A DNA stretch of 64,000 nucleotides, taken from CADEFX01 sp050260355. Its GTDB lineage: Bacteria; Pseudomonadota; Alphaproteobacteria; Rhizobiales; Hyphomicrobiaceae. Under the pieces are notes generated by a model. It worked only from the letters and a program-made list of their open reading frames with translations. It did no database searches and was not told the origin of the DNA. Below are positions 18,952 to 30,537 of this stretch, piece by piece; position 1 is the stretch's first letter; each line of letters opens with the position of its first letter. Position numbers and translations under genes: made by a program. Location: positions 26,660-90,659 of the forward strand of contig JBLNBZ010000143.1 in NCBI GenBank assembly GCA_050260355.1, read 5' to 3'.

Positions 18952-19854
18952 ATGACGGATGACAAGGACACCATGCTCTGGATCGCAGCGGCGAGCATCG
19001 TCGTTGCGGTTGCGGTCATGGGCATCAAGTACCTTGCCTATAGTACGACAGGCAGCGTCGCGCTCTATTCGGACGCGCTGGAAAGCATCGTCAATCTGGT
19101 GACCGCGGTCGCTGCGGTGGTCGCAATTCGGATCAGCGCTCAGCCGGCGGACGGTCGGCACCAGTTCGGACATCACAAGGCGGAATACTTCGCCGCGGTT
19201 CTGGAAGGCGCGCTGATCATCGTCGCTGCCATTTTGATTCTGCGCGAGGCGATCGAAGCTGTGCAGGTTCCGCGCACGCTCTCCAGCCCGGCTCTCGGCC
19301 TCGCGCTCTCCGGCGCCGCAACCGCTCTCAACGCCGGCTGGTCCGGGTATCTGATCACGTTCGGACGCCGCCGGCGCTCGCCTGCCTTGGTTGCCGACGG
19401 CAAGCATCTCTTCGCCGACGTGCTGACGTCGGTCGGCGTGATTGCGGGCCTGACCTTGGCGACCGTCACGGGCTGGCGGCTGCTCGATCCTTTGCTGGCG
19501 GCCGGCGTGGCAGCCTACATTCTCTACTCCGGTTGGAGGCTCGCGAGCGAGTCCATGAGCGGACTGATGGATGAGGCGGTTTCCGCCAACGTTGCGACGC
19601 GCATTCGTCAGATCATTTCCGAGAATGCGACGGGAGCCATCGAGGCGCACGACCTGCGCACCAGGAGCGCGGCGTCAGCGACGTTCATCGAGTTTCATCT
19701 CGTGGTGCCTGGAGAGATGAGCGTGGCGGAGGCACACCACATCTGCGACCGCCTCGAGGAGGCGCTGGCGCGCGAGGTGAAGGGCGCCGAGGTTTTGATC
19801 CATGTTGAGCCGGAAGGCGAGGCGCGGCATCGCGGCGTCGTCGTCGTGGTGTGA
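18952..19854 (+). CDS. Cation diffusion facilitator (CDF) metal exporter
   Basis: The product is a 300-residue inner-membrane antiporter that exports a divalent metal (Zn, Fe, Mn or Co class) in exchange for protons. It has about six transmembrane helices in the first 190 residues and a cytosolic C-terminal domain. The transport-site residues are visible: D41 in SVALYSDALES, the HQFGHHKAEY motif after helix 2 (H70-E78), and H152/D156 in DGKHLFADV. The presence of D41 and D156 with a histidine at 152 fits the Zn-type HD-DD arrangement only loosely, so metal specificity is left open. The ATG at 18952 starts the conserved region; its ribosome site is weak. It converges with rimO, with 40 bases between stops. 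Confidence 0.9.
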   Translation: MTDDKDTMLWIAAASIVVAVAVMGIKYLAYSTTGSVALYSDALESIVNLVTAVAAVVAIRISAQPADGRHQFGHHKAEYFAAVLEGALIIVAAILILREAIEAVQVPRTLSSPALGLALSGAATALNAGWSGYLITFGRRRRSPALVADGKHLFADVLTSVGVIAGLTLATVTGWRLLDPLLAAGVAAYILYSGWRLASESMSGLMDEAVSANVATRIRQIISENATGAIEAHDLRTRSAASATFIEFHLVVPGEMSVAEAHHICDRLEEALAREVKGAEVLIHVEPEGEARHRGVVVVV

Positions 19855-19894
19855 GCCGCGAGACGCCGGCGGTCGGTGCCTCGAGCAAAGCCGC

Positions 19895-21289
19895 TCAAGC
19901 GGTGGGGAGCGCCTCGGGCTCGGCCCAAAGGTCGTACTCGTCGGAATGGGTGACGGTGGCGCGGACGATCTCGCCGGGCTTCAGGCCCTCGGCGCCGTTG
20001 AGGTAGACGCTGCCGTCGATCTCCGGCGCATCCCACTGGGAGCGGCCGATGGCGCCATCCTCGTCGACCTCGTCGATCAGCACGTCGATGCTGCGGCCGA
20101 CCTTCTCGGCGAGCAGAGCGCGGCTGATCTCCTGCTGCGCCGCCATGAAGGCGTGCCAGCGCGCTTCCTTGACCTCGTCGGGCACGGGGTTGGCGAGATC
20201 GTTGGCCGCGGCACCTTCGACCGGCTCGTATTTGAAGCAACCGGCACGGTTGATCTTTGCTTCGCGCAGCCAATCGAGCAGGAGCTCGAAGTCCTCATCG
20301 GTCTCGCCCGGGAAGCCGACGATGAACGTGGAGCGCAATGCAAGGTCCGGCATGGCCTGCCGCCAGCGGCGAATGCGCTCCAAAGTCTTTTCCTGGTGCG
20401 CGGGCCGGCGCATAGCCTTGAGGACTGCGGGGGAGGCGTGCTGGAAGGGAATGTCGAGATAGGGCAGCACCGAGCCGCCGGCCATCAGCGGCAGGATCTC
20501 GTCGACGTGCGGATAAGGATAGACGTAGTGCAGGCGCACCCAGGCGCCGAGCTTGCCGAGCGCCTCGGTCAGATCGAAGAAGCGGGCCTTCAGCGGGGCG
20601 CCCTTCCACGCGCTCTCGGCGTACTTGAGGTCGAGGCCGTACGCGCTCGTGTCCTGGCTGATGACGAGCAACTCCTTGACGCCGGCCTGCACCAGGCGCT
20701 CGGCCTCGTGCATGACGTGGGCGGACGGGCGGCTCGCCAGCCTGCCGCGCAATGATGGAATGATGCAGAACGAGCAGCGGTTGTTGCAGCCCTCCGAGAT
20801 TTTCAAATAGGCGTAGTGGCGCGGGGTCAGGCGCAGGCCCTGCGGCGGCACCAGGTCGACGTAAGGGTCGTGCACCGGCGGCACCGCCTCGTGCACGGCC
20901 TCCATCACCGCTTCGTACTGATGCGGTCCGGTGACGGCGAGCACCCCGGGATGCTCGGCAAGGATGCGGTCCTTCTCGACGCCGAGGCAGCCGGTGACGA
21001 TCACGCGTCCGTTCTCGGCCAGCGCCTCGCCGATGGCCTCGAGGCTCTCCTGCTTGGCCGAGTTGAGGAAGCCGCAGGTGTTGACCACGACCACGTCGGC
21101 GCCGGCGTACTCCCGGGCGATGGCGTAGCCCTCGGACCTGAGCCTGGTGATGATGCGCTCGCTGTCCACCAGCGCCTTCGGGCAGCCGAGTGAGACGAAG
21201 CCGACCTTGGGCACGGCGTTCTTGAGCGTACGGCGCGGGGAGGCGCGCGAGGGTTCGCGGGTGGCAACGGCGGGGGCGGTTTTCGGCAT
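19895..21289 (-). CDS. rimO: Ribosomal protein S12 methylthiotransferase
   Basis: RimO is a radical-SAM enzyme that beta-methylthiolates the conserved Asp of ribosomal protein S12. The 464-residue product carries the UPF0004 N-terminal domain with cluster cysteines C36 (LGCPKALVDSE), C72 (NTCGF) and C101 (TGCLG). The radical SAM motif CNNRCSFC follows (C168, C172, C175), then SEGCNNRCSFCIIPSLRGR, and a C-terminal TRAM domain. The DIPFQHAS and STFIVGFPGE motifs are diagnostic of RimO versus MiaB. An alanine-rich N-terminal stretch is unusual but common in alphaproteobacteria; the ATG at 21289 was preferred over the frame opening at 21337. It is followed on the same strand by nothing related. 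Confidence 0.97.
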   Translation of the reverse strand: MPKTAPAVATREPSRASPRRTLKNAVPKVGFVSLGCPKALVDSERIITRLRSEGYAIAREYAGADVVVVNTCGFLNSAKQESLEAIGEALAENGRVIVTGCLGVEKDRILAEHPGVLAVTGPHQYEAVMEAVHEAVPPVHDPYVDLVPPQGLRLTPRHYAYLKISEGCNNRCSFCIIPSLRGRLASRPSAHVMHEAERLVQAGVKELLVISQDTSAYGLDLKYAESAWKGAPLKARFFDLTEALGKLGAWVRLHYVYPYPHVDEILPLMAGGSVLPYLDIPFQHASPAVLKAMRRPAHQEKTLERIRRWRQAMPDLALRSTFIVGFPGETDEDFELLLDWLREAKINRAGCFKYEPVEGAAANDLANPVPDEVKEARWHAFMAAQQEISRALLAEKVGRSIDVLIDEVDEDGAIGRSQWDAPEIDGSVYLNGAEGLKPGEIVRATVTHSDEYDLWAEPEALPTA

Positions 21290-21348
21290 GGCCGGGCTTG
21301 TAGCGGCTGCCGCGGCGGCGCGCAATCGCCGGGGCACCCGGGTCGGCC

Positions 21349-22320
21349 TCAGACGGTTAGCACGATCTTGCCGAAGTGATTGTTGGCCTTCATGTGGGCC
21401 AATGCGGCAGCGGCCTCGTCAAGCGGGAACGTGCGGTCGATGGGCAGCGCCAGCTTGCCCGCCTCCACGGCCTGCCAAAGGTCAGCTCGCATGCGTCGAT
21501 TGATCTCACGCACCTCCTCGACAGAGCGGGTCCGGAACGTGACGCCGATATAGTCGATGCGCTTGAGGGCATGCAGGTCGAAGTCGAACTCGCCTTTGAA
21601 GCCGCCGAGGCGGCCGACGTTGACGATGCGGCCACGCACCGCCGCGGCTTTCAGGTTGTCGTTGGCGACGCTGGCCGAGATCTGATCCACGATCAGATCG
21701 ACGCCCTTGCCGCCGGTCGCCTTCACGACCTCGTCGGCCCAGCCGGGGGATTTGGAATCGATGGCGAGGTCCGCGCCGAACTCCTTCAGCCGGGCGCGGC
21801 GGGCGGCGTTGGTCGACGAGCCGATGACGAGGCGCGCGCCTTTGAGCTTCGCGATCTGCAGTCCCATGAGGCCGACGCCGGAGCTGGCGCCTTGGATCAG
21901 CACCGTCTCACCCTCCTTGAGCCGGCCATTGGTAACGACCGCATCGTGCATGGTCTGCAGCGCGACGGGGAGCGTTGCCGCCTGGGTGAAGGTCATGTTG
22001 TTGGCCGGGATCCTCGCGGTGCGGCCGAAATCGGCGACCGCGTACTCGGCATAGCCGCCGGCGCCCGAGCACATGACGCGATCGCCGACCTTGATGCCTT
22101 CGACTTGCGGACCGGCCTCCACCACCTCGCCGGCAAACTCGAGGCCGAGCACGGCGCCCGCGCCGCCGGTACTGCCGTGCATGCGGCCCGACGCCATGAT
22201 GAGATCGGCGCGGTTGAGCCCCGCTGCGTGCACCTTCACAAGGACCTGGGCGGGACCCGGGGTCGGCTTGGGCACATCGCGGATGACGACGCCCGATTCC
22301 GCTACGACAGCCGCTTTCAT
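21349..22320 (-). CDS. NADPH:quinone oxidoreductase-type MDR dehydrogenase
   Basis: The product is a zinc-free medium-chain dehydrogenase/reductase of 323 residues. It has the GroES-like N-terminal domain (GLNRADLIMASGRMHG, LGLEFAGEVVEAGP), the cofactor-binding GASSGVGLMGLQIAKLKGARLVIG and the QIAK helix typical of quinone oxidoreductases. No catalytic-zinc cysteine or histidine pattern is present. It probably reduces quinones or enones with NADPH. It is on the same strand as rimO (60 bases apart) and the TauD-family gene upstream, but the functions are unrelated, so co-transcription would be incidental. Confidence 0.88.
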   Translation of the reverse strand: MKAAVVAESGVVIRDVPKPTPGPAQVLVKVHAAGLNRADLIMASGRMHGSTGGAGAVLGLEFAGEVVEAGPQVEGIKVGDRVMCSGAGGYAEYAVADFGRTARIPANNMTFTQAATLPVALQTMHDAVVTNGRLKEGETVLIQGASSGVGLMGLQIAKLKGARLVIGSSTNAARRARLKEFGADLAIDSKSPGWADEVVKATGGKGVDLIVDQISASVANDNLKAAAVRGRIVNVGRLGGFKGEFDFDLHALKRIDYIGVTFRTRSVEEVREINRRMRADLWQAVEAGKLALPIDRTFPLDEAAAALAHMKANNHFGKIVLTV

Positions 22321-22382
22321 GTGTTGTCCTCAGCCTGTTGAGTGCGCCTAGCGACGAGTGCGGCCGGGCGTGATGCGTCGGC

Positions 22383-23267
22383 TCACGCCGCCACCTGCTC
22401 CACGGTCGGCGCATCGCCGGCAACGGTGGTACGCCGCATGTCGCGTGGCTGGTTCTCATCGAAGCGGCGCACGCGATGCATGGTCTGGCGGTTGTCCCAC
22501 ATGACCAGATCGTACCGGCGCCACTTGTGCACGTAGACGAACTGCGGCTGCGTTGCGTGCTCGGTGAGATCGCGAATGAAGGCGCGGGCTTCCGGCATCG
22601 GACGGCCGACGATGGTGCCGATGTGGGACGACAGATAGAGCGACTTGCGCCCGGTGACCGGATGCACGCGCACGAGGCGCTGGCGAACCGGCTTGAACAT
22701 GACCTTCTCCTCGTCGGTGAGCTCGGTGAAGCCCAGAGCCCCGCGCGAATAGAGCAGGGAGTGCTCGCAGACGATGTCCTGCACCTCGGCCTTGGTCTCC
22801 GCGTCGAGTGCGTCGTAGGCGGCCCGCATGTCGGCGAACTCCGTGTTGCCGCCCTTGGTTGCGATCGTGCGGGCGGAGAGCAGGGAGTACTTGGCGGGAA
22901 TGGCGCGGAACGAGCTGTCGGAGTGCCAGAGCTGGTTGCCGAGATTGAACATGCGGCGGCGGTCGTCGCGTGCCAGCGGCTGGTTGTTCTTGTCGAGGTT
23001 GGAGACGTCGTTCATGCCGACGGGCAGGCGCCGCTCGTGCGGCTTTGTGATGTTGTTGCCGGTCGCGTTCTCGATCTCGCCGAAGTTGCGCGTGAAGGCC
23101 ATCTGCTGCTCGTCCGTCAAATGCTGGTCGTGAAAGACGAGCACGGCATACTTGTCCATGCCGGCCTCGATCGCGGCGACGTCCTCGCGGCTCAGAGGCT
23201 TGGTCAGATCGACGCCCGACACCTCGCCGACGAACACCGGATGGAGCTGGCGGATCGAGATCGACAT
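22383..23267 (-). CDS. TauD/TfdA-family 2-oxoglutarate dioxygenase
   Basis: This is an Fe(II)/2-oxoglutarate-dependent oxygenase of 294 residues. The iron-binding facial triad is visible: H115 and D117 in LWHSDSSF and the distal H264 in TMHRVRRF. An arginine in the RDMRRTT segment is the likely 2-oxoglutarate anchor. The N terminus (LHPVFVGEVSGVDL) and the LVFHDQHLTDEQQ helix are typical of the TfdA (2,4-D dioxygenase) branch. Substrate specificity cannot be assigned; taurine and phenoxyacetates are family examples only. The ATG at 23267 is preceded by GGGAGGAAG. It sits upstream of the quinone reductase gene, with 62 bases between them. Confidence 0.92.
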   Translation of the reverse strand: MSISIRQLHPVFVGEVSGVDLTKPLSREDVAAIEAGMDKYAVLVFHDQHLTDEQQMAFTRNFGEIENATGNNITKPHERRLPVGMNDVSNLDKNNQPLARDDRRRMFNLGNQLWHSDSSFRAIPAKYSLLSARTIATKGGNTEFADMRAAYDALDAETKAEVQDIVCEHSLLYSRGALGFTELTDEEKVMFKPVRQRLVRVHPVTGRKSLYLSSHIGTIVGRPMPEARAFIRDLTEHATQPQFVYVHKWRRYDLVMWDNRQTMHRVRRFDENQPRDMRRTTVAGDAPTVEQVAA

Positions 23268-23562
23268 TGCGCTTCCTCCCTGTAATGGCGGCTTGATGAG
23301 TTGCCCCTATCTTAGCGCCAACTCGGCGCACATCGCCAAGGGCTGAAACGCGATGCTGATGCGCCAGAGGTGCAGGAGCGGGTCGGGCCGATGCAGGGTG
23401 GCAGGGGCCGCGCGGGGGGGCGTGTGCAGAATGATCACACGAGCGAAAGCAAGCGATAATTTCTGCAAATAGCATGTTTTCCACAGATCGTCTGCCCGCT
23501 AAGGTTTGCGGCCGCCGTTCCATGTGAGTGTGCACAGTCGGCGGAGTAGGCCGGAGGGCGCG

Positions 23563-24786
23563 TTGAGTGAGTCGCTTGTAGCCGCGTACGACGGCCTGAC
23601 TGAGGACGTCTACGAAGATCCGGGCTCTTTCCGCCCGTCCGCGAGCTCACAGAGCTGGGCCAAACGACCCAAGGTCACGCGCAGCCGCGTGATGTTCCTG
23701 TACCTCGGAAGCGGCGGCGGCTTCGGGCAGTTCACCCGGCAACTCGTCGAGACGGTCGGTGAGCTGGAGAATTTCGAGGCAACGATCGCGGTCGCAAGTG
23801 CGAACAGGGCCACGCCGGGCCTGCGCGCGCTGAGCGACGCGGTCGTGCAGCTGCCGAGCGGCAAGGACCGCTCGCTGTTTTCGATCTTCGCCAACTTTTG
23901 GCAGGCGCGCCAACAACTTCTGGCGCGGCTCGCCGAGGCGCGGCCGGCCGCGGTCGTCGCGCTCATGCCGCATGTCTGGACCCCACTGCTGGCGCCCGCC
24001 GTCAAGCAGCTCGGTATCCGCTACATCAGCATCGCGCATGACGCTGTCGCCCATCCGGGCGATCCGACCGGCATCCTGACGCCGTGGCTGCTGCGGGATG
24101 CCGAGGCGGCGGACCTGGTGGTGACGCTCAGCCGGTCGGTCGCGGACCGGATCGTTCGGGACGGGCACGCCACCGCCGATCGGGTCGTCTCCCTGTTTCA
24201 TCCGGATCTCAATCATGGCGTTGCGACGGTGCGGCGGCGCGACCCGGAGGCACCGCTGCGGCTTTTGTTTTTCGGCCGCATCCTGAAGTACCAGGGCCTT
24301 CCTGTGCTGATTGCTGCCATCGAGCGCTTGCGTGCCGAGGGCCTGGACATTCGCCTTGGCGTCGCGGGCCAAGGGAACCTGGATGGCATGCAGAGCAGGC
24401 TCACCGCTCTGGGTGCCGAGGTGATCAATCGCTGGATCGATGACGAAGAGGTGGGGCCGTTGCTGGCGCGCTATGACGCGATCGCGCTATCCCATGTCGA
24501 GGCCAGCCAGTCCGGCGTAGCCGCAATGGCCTTCGGCCACTCCATTCCGGTGGTGGGAATGCCGGTGGGCGGCCTGGTGGAGCAAATCGTCGACGGCCGC
24601 ACCGGCGTGCTCGGGGGCGAGGCGACGGCCAAGGCGCTCGCCGCCGGAATTCGCAGGCTCGCGACCGATGCGGCGCTCTACGATGGCATCTCCGCCCACC
24701 TGCACACTAGCGCCGGCGAGCGTTCCATGGCGCGCTTTGTCGGCAGCCTCATGACCGAGTTGGATCGCCGCTTCGCAGGCCGCTGA
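23563..24786 (+). CDS. Glycosyltransferase, GT4-like
   Basis: The product has about 407 residues and a GT-B fold. The N-terminal domain shows LYLGSGGGFGQFTRQL and the middle linker LFHPDLNHG. The C-terminal nucleotide-sugar domain has RLLFFGRILKYQGLPVLIAAIERL, GVAGQGNL, and the acceptor/donor motif EASQSGVAAMAFGHSIPVVGMPVGGLVEQIVDG. The start is uncertain: there is no ATG, and I chose the TTG at 23563 because GGAGG lies ten bases upstream; a GTG at 23524 or TTG at 23506 would extend it in frame. It stands alone, without other polysaccharide genes, so neither donor sugar nor acceptor can be proposed. Confidence 0.8.
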   Translation: MSESLVAAYDGLTEDVYEDPGSFRPSASSQSWAKRPKVTRSRVMFLYLGSGGGFGQFTRQLVETVGELENFEATIAVASANRATPGLRALSDAVVQLPSGKDRSLFSIFANFWQARQQLLARLAEARPAAVVALMPHVWTPLLAPAVKQLGIRYISIAHDAVAHPGDPTGILTPWLLRDAEAADLVVTLSRSVADRIVRDGHATADRVVSLFHPDLNHGVATVRRRDPEAPLRLLFFGRILKYQGLPVLIAAIERLRAEGLDIRLGVAGQGNLDGMQSRLTALGAEVINRWIDDEEVGPLLARYDAIALSHVEASQSGVAAMAFGHSIPVVGMPVGGLVEQIVDGRTGVLGGEATAKALAAGIRRLATDAALYDGISAHLHTSAGERSMARFVGSLMTELDRRFAGR

Positions 24787-24813
24787 CGGTACGCCAGCCT
24801 GCGCCCGCGCGGC

Positions 24814-24839
24814 ACCATCGGAAAGCGCTCTCCGATGGT
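24814..24839 (+). terminator. Stem-loop after the glycosyltransferase gene
   Basis: A perfect 9-bp inverted repeat (ACCATCGGA / TCCGATGGT) with an 8-base loop begins 27 bases after the stop. There is no T tract, so it is a weak terminator candidate or an RNA-stabilising hairpin. Confidence 0.4.
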
Positions 24840-24984
24840 CGAATCTGCGCTGCAAAGGCTTGCAACTATTCTAGTTCTGAACTTCAATGGTGCCGACGGG
24901 CGTTAGGCGTCGAGCCATGCGATCAATGCCGTCACTGACCGCCCAGGCAGAGCTGGGCTCGATCGGCACACCAGGGAGGAAACA

Positions 24985-25479
24985 ATGACCGCCGTTTCAA
25001 TGACGGTGAACGGGAGATCTGTCACAAGAGACGTTGATCCCCGCAGGCTCCTGGTCGAGTTCCTGCGCGAGGATCTGCGTCTCACCGGGACGCACGTCGG
25101 CTGCGATACGAGCCAGTGCGGCGCCTGCGTGGTCCATGTGGACGGCCGCGCGGTCAAGTCCTGCACGACGCTGGCGCTGTCGTGCGAGGGCCGCCACGTG
25201 ACAACGATCGAAGGCCTCGCTGCCGACGGCAAGCTGCATCCGATGCAGGAGGCTTTTCGCGAGCATCACGCCCTGCAATGCGGCTACTGCACGCCCGGCA
25301 TGATCATGGCCGGCATCGACATCGTCGCCCGCAAGGGTACTGCCCTCGACGAGCACACCATCCGTCGGGAGCTCGACGGCAACATCTGCCGGTGCACCGG
25401 ATACCACAACATCGTCAAGGCGATCGCGGCCGGAGCCGCTGCCATGGGCAGCAACCCGGTCAGACAAGCTGCGGAATAA
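24985..25479 (+). CDS. Molybdenum hydroxylase, [2Fe-2S] small subunit (CoxS-like)
   Basis: The 164-residue electron-transfer subunit of a xanthine-oxidase-family molybdoenzyme carries two [2Fe-2S] clusters. The plant-type cluster ligands are C40, C45, C48 and C60 (GCDTSQCGAC ... SC); the second cluster uses C99, C102, C135 and C137 (CGYC ... CRC). A GGGAGGAAAC ribosome site precedes the ATG. It is the first gene of a three-gene operon, with 14 bases to the large-subunit gene. The order small-large-medium differs from the medium-small-large order of the classic coxMSL operon. Confidence 0.95.
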   Translation: MTAVSMTVNGRSVTRDVDPRRLLVEFLREDLRLTGTHVGCDTSQCGACVVHVDGRAVKSCTTLALSCEGRHVTTIEGLAADGKLHPMQEAFREHHALQCGYCTPGMIMAGIDIVARKGTALDEHTIRRELDGNICRCTGYHNIVKAIAAGAAAMGSNPVRQAAE

Positions 25480-25493
25480 GTCGGGAGGACGAC

Positions 25494-27860
<2,367 letters not shown>

Positions 27861-27874
27861 GGGAGGGACGCGAC

Positions 27875-28666
27875 ATGTATGCCTTCGACTATCACCGGCC
27901 GGCGACGCTGGGCGATGCAAAGGGGCTTTTGACCGAGGGCGCCAAGCTGCTGGCCGGCGGTCAGACGCTGATCCCGACGCTCAAGCAGCGACTGGCCAAT
28001 CCACCCGTGGTCATCGATCTGGGCGCGATCGCCGAGTTGCGCGGCATCGAGCAATCCGGCGGCGCGCTGGTCATCGGCGCGATGACGAAACACGCCGAGA
28101 TTGCCGAATCGAATGTCGTGAGGGGCGTTCTGCCCGGCCTGGCGGGGCTCGCGGAAGGCATCGGCGACCCGCACGTGCGCAACTGCGGGACCATCGGGGG
28201 CTCGGTGGCGAACAACGATCCTGCCGCCGACTACCCGGCCGCACTGCTCGCGCTCGGGGCGACGGTCGTCACCAGCAACCGGCAAATTTCGGCGGACAGC
28301 TTCTTCCAGGGCCTGTTCACGACGGCTCTCAGCGAGGACGAGATCATCACGCGGATATCGTTCCCGCTCGGAGCCAGGTTCGGCTACGCGAAGATGGCCA
28401 ATCCGGCATCGCGCTATGCGCTGGTCGGCGTGGCGGTGGCGCAGCGCGGCGCGGATGTGCGGGTGGCGGTCACAGGGGCGGGTGCCTCTGGCGTTTTCCG
28501 CGTGCCGTCCTTCGAGGCGGCGCTCGCGAAGAGCTTCGCACCGGCGGCACTCGACGGCATCAAGGTCGACGCCTCAGCGCTGATGAGCGACATTCACGCC
28601 GATGCGGACTATCGCGCGCACCTGGTGGGTGTGATGGCGAAACGGGCCGTCGCTGCTGCAGCGTAA
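27875..28666 (+). CDS. Molybdenum hydroxylase FAD subunit (CoxM-like)
   Basis: The 263-residue medium subunit binds FAD and passes electrons from the iron-sulfur subunit to the acceptor. FAD motifs AGGQTLIP (about 29-36) and TIGGSVANNDPAADYP (about 108-123) are clear, with the CO_deh_flav_C domain following. It is shorter than many CoxM proteins (about 285) but has both motifs. It starts 14 bases after the large subunit stop, with GGGAGGGAC as ribosome site. It closes the operon; a GC-rich hairpin lies just after its stop. Confidence 0.93.
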   Translation: MYAFDYHRPATLGDAKGLLTEGAKLLAGGQTLIPTLKQRLANPPVVIDLGAIAELRGIEQSGGALVIGAMTKHAEIAESNVVRGVLPGLAGLAEGIGDPHVRNCGTIGGSVANNDPAADYPAALLALGATVVTSNRQISADSFFQGLFTTALSEDEIITRISFPLGARFGYAKMANPASRYALVGVAVAQRGADVRVAVTGAGASGVFRVPSFEAALAKSFAPAALDGIKVDASALMSDIHADADYRAHLVGVMAKRAVAAAA

Positions 28667-28674
28667 GGCGGACC

Positions 28675-28698
28675 GGGCGGCGTCTTTCGGCGCCGCCC
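28675..28698. terminator. GC-rich hairpin between convergent genes
   Basis: A perfect 8-bp stem (GGGCGGCG / CGCCGCCC) with an 8-base loop starts 8 bases after the coxM-like stop and lies before the convergent hydrolase stop. It lacks a T tract on either side, so termination is plausible but unproven. Confidence 0.4.
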
Positions 28699-28779
28699 CG
28701 GGCTCACCCTGATGCAGATTGCGGGCGGCCGACGAGCCGCCCCGAGCGCCGGCTTGCGGCGCTCCTCCTGCTACCGCTG

Positions 28780-30537
28780 CTATCGCTGCGGTGAGGACCC
28801 GGTCACCGTCGTGGCCCCATCAGGCTCGAAGCGCCAGTAGGTGCCCCCGTTGGGGATGCTGACGGCATGGTATGCGGGGAGCCTCGCGCTCGGCGGTCTC
28901 GTGCCTTTCTCCAGCAAGCCGCGGATGTCGGTGAGGAGTTGCGCGCGGTCCGCGAAGGTGCTGTGGTTGAGGCTGAAGAAGTCGGTGTTGGCGAGCGATA
29001 CGTCGATCGTGTCGAGCCCGGCCATGATGAGCGGGCCGCTGCTCGGCACGCCACCCGCGGGGGACTCGCCGAGCGTGAGTATGCCCGAAGCCTGCAGCGC
29101 GCGATCGTTGGACGAGGCATAGAGGGTCATGCCCTTGCGCAACGGCGCGATCCGCTGGGCAATCTGCTCGAAGTTGTCGCGCGTGACATCCGGGGCTGCG
29201 AGAATGACCTCGTTGAAGCGAGGCCTGTCGGGACGCGTGCCGGGAGGCGTGGCGATCGCCATGTCGCGCAGCGCGCCGAGCAATGGGTCGGCGCCCATGC
29301 TGTGCGCCACGAGATGGATCTGCTTGGCGCCCGACTCCTTCTCGACCAGCTCGATGAACTGGCGCAGATAGTCCTGGGCGCCACGCGCGCGGTTGCGGTC
29401 GAGAACGTAGCCGCTCACGCCGGCGATGGACGGCCAGCTGAAGACGAACGGCACGCCGTCGAAATCGAGGTCGTAGGCGATTTGCGCGGCGCGGAACAGC
29501 GCGTCGTCGAAGCTGACGTTGAAGCCATGCACGAAGATGAGCGCCTGATCCTTGAAGCGGCGTGACTGCTCGCGCTGCTTCTGCACGGCCGCGAGCCATG
29601 TCCTCTGATCGAGCACGTCGACGCCGAAGATCGTGAAGTCGCGCGCCAGATCCTCGTTGCGCAGCGAGAATTTCGCGACCACGAGATCCCACTCGGGACG
29701 CGTGATCTGGCCTCTTTCGCGGCCCTCCTTGGGGACCGTCACCACGGCCTTGCCCAGCGTCAGGCGCTTGTCGCTCTGGGTGCCGAAGGAGGCAAGCGTG
29801 CGGTCCCATTTCTGGCGATCCTGCTCGCGCTTGCGATCCGTGCCGAAGTAGATGTCGACGGTGGCATAGGGCTTGTCGTCCCGCGCGGCGCCTGCAGCCG
29901 GCTGAGACGAGGGCAATGGCGCGGCAGAGCGCGTGGGCGCAATGCTCCGCGAGCGCGCCGCGGGCGCTGCCGGACGCGCGGCAACCTGCGGCTCGCGCCG
30001 ATCAGTGGAATAGGGTGCGCCGGCCGTGCCATCGGCCGGACCCTTCTCTGCGGCCTTGGCTGCCGGCTGCCCGACTGCCACGGTCGGCGCCACGGTCCTC
30101 GGACGCTCGGCCAGGCGGCCGGTGGGACTCTGCAATGCCTGGACCTCGATCTGCGGCGCGCCGGCCTGGCGGCCGTTGACGCGATAAGCGAGGTCGACAG
30201 TGTCGATGAACCTTTCCTCGATGCGCTGGTCGAAGGCGTCGCTGGTCTGGCCGGCCCGCAAGGGGATCGGCCTCTCGAGGTCGCCGTAGAACACCTGGCC
30301 GTTGGAGTAGGTGATGACGACGCGTTCCAGAACGATGCCGCCCTGGCGAACGGCGAGGCGGACGGCTTTCGAGCGGCCCTTCGTGCGGGTCAGATCGATG
30401 CGCGCGTTACGCTGCGCGGGGGATAGCGGCTCGGTGACGAGCGTGGTCCAGCTGTCGGCCGATTGCGCTTGAGCCTGCGCGGACGGCGCAAGCAAGAGAA
30501 GGGCAAGCGCACCAATAGAGAAAATGAATCGAAGCAT
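28780..30537 (-). CDS. Exported DUF900-type alpha/beta hydrolase with N-terminal DUF2541-like domain
   Basis: The product has 585 residues. A Sec signal peptide (1-25) leads into a beta-rich domain at about 28-137 that closely follows the first repeat of the protein at 14562: both have a KGRSKAVRL or KGRVKAVRL strand, RVVITYSNG or RVVVTYANG, an EERF-D-VD--YR strand and a closing EVQALQS or EVWGLQS. A long Ala/Pro/Arg-rich linker (about 138-222) leads to a DUF900-family alpha/beta hydrolase (about 223-510): TVDIYFGTDR, ALIFVHGFNVSFDDALFRAAQIAYDL, VFSWPS and the nucleophile elbow LVAHSMGADPL with S413. The C terminus (about 510-585) has no recognised domain. The ATG at 30537 follows GGGAGGGAC; the frame is open further upstream but the signal peptide fixes the start. 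The substrate is unknown; other members of the family are described as esterases or lipases. Confidence 0.85.
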   Translation of the reverse strand: MLRFIFSIGALALLLLAPSAQAQAQSADSWTTLVTEPLSPAQRNARIDLTRTKGRSKAVRLAVRQGGIVLERVVITYSNGQVFYGDLERPIPLRAGQTSDAFDQRIEERFIDTVDLAYRVNGRQAGAPQIEVQALQSPTGRLAERPRTVAPTVAVGQPAAKAAEKGPADGTAGAPYSTDRREPQVAARPAAPAARSRSIAPTRSAAPLPSSQPAAGAARDDKPYATVDIYFGTDRKREQDRQKWDRTLASFGTQSDKRLTLGKAVVTVPKEGRERGQITRPEWDLVVAKFSLRNEDLARDFTIFGVDVLDQRTWLAAVQKQREQSRRFKDQALIFVHGFNVSFDDALFRAAQIAYDLDFDGVPFVFSWPSIAGVSGYVLDRNRARGAQDYLRQFIELVEKESGAKQIHLVAHSMGADPLLGALRDMAIATPPGTRPDRPRFNEVILAAPDVTRDNFEQIAQRIAPLRKGMTLYASSNDRALQASGILTLGESPAGGVPSSGPLIMAGLDTIDVSLANTDFFSLNHSTFADRAQLLTDIRGLLEKGTRPPSARLPAYHAVSIPNGGTYWRFEPDGATTVTGSSPQR

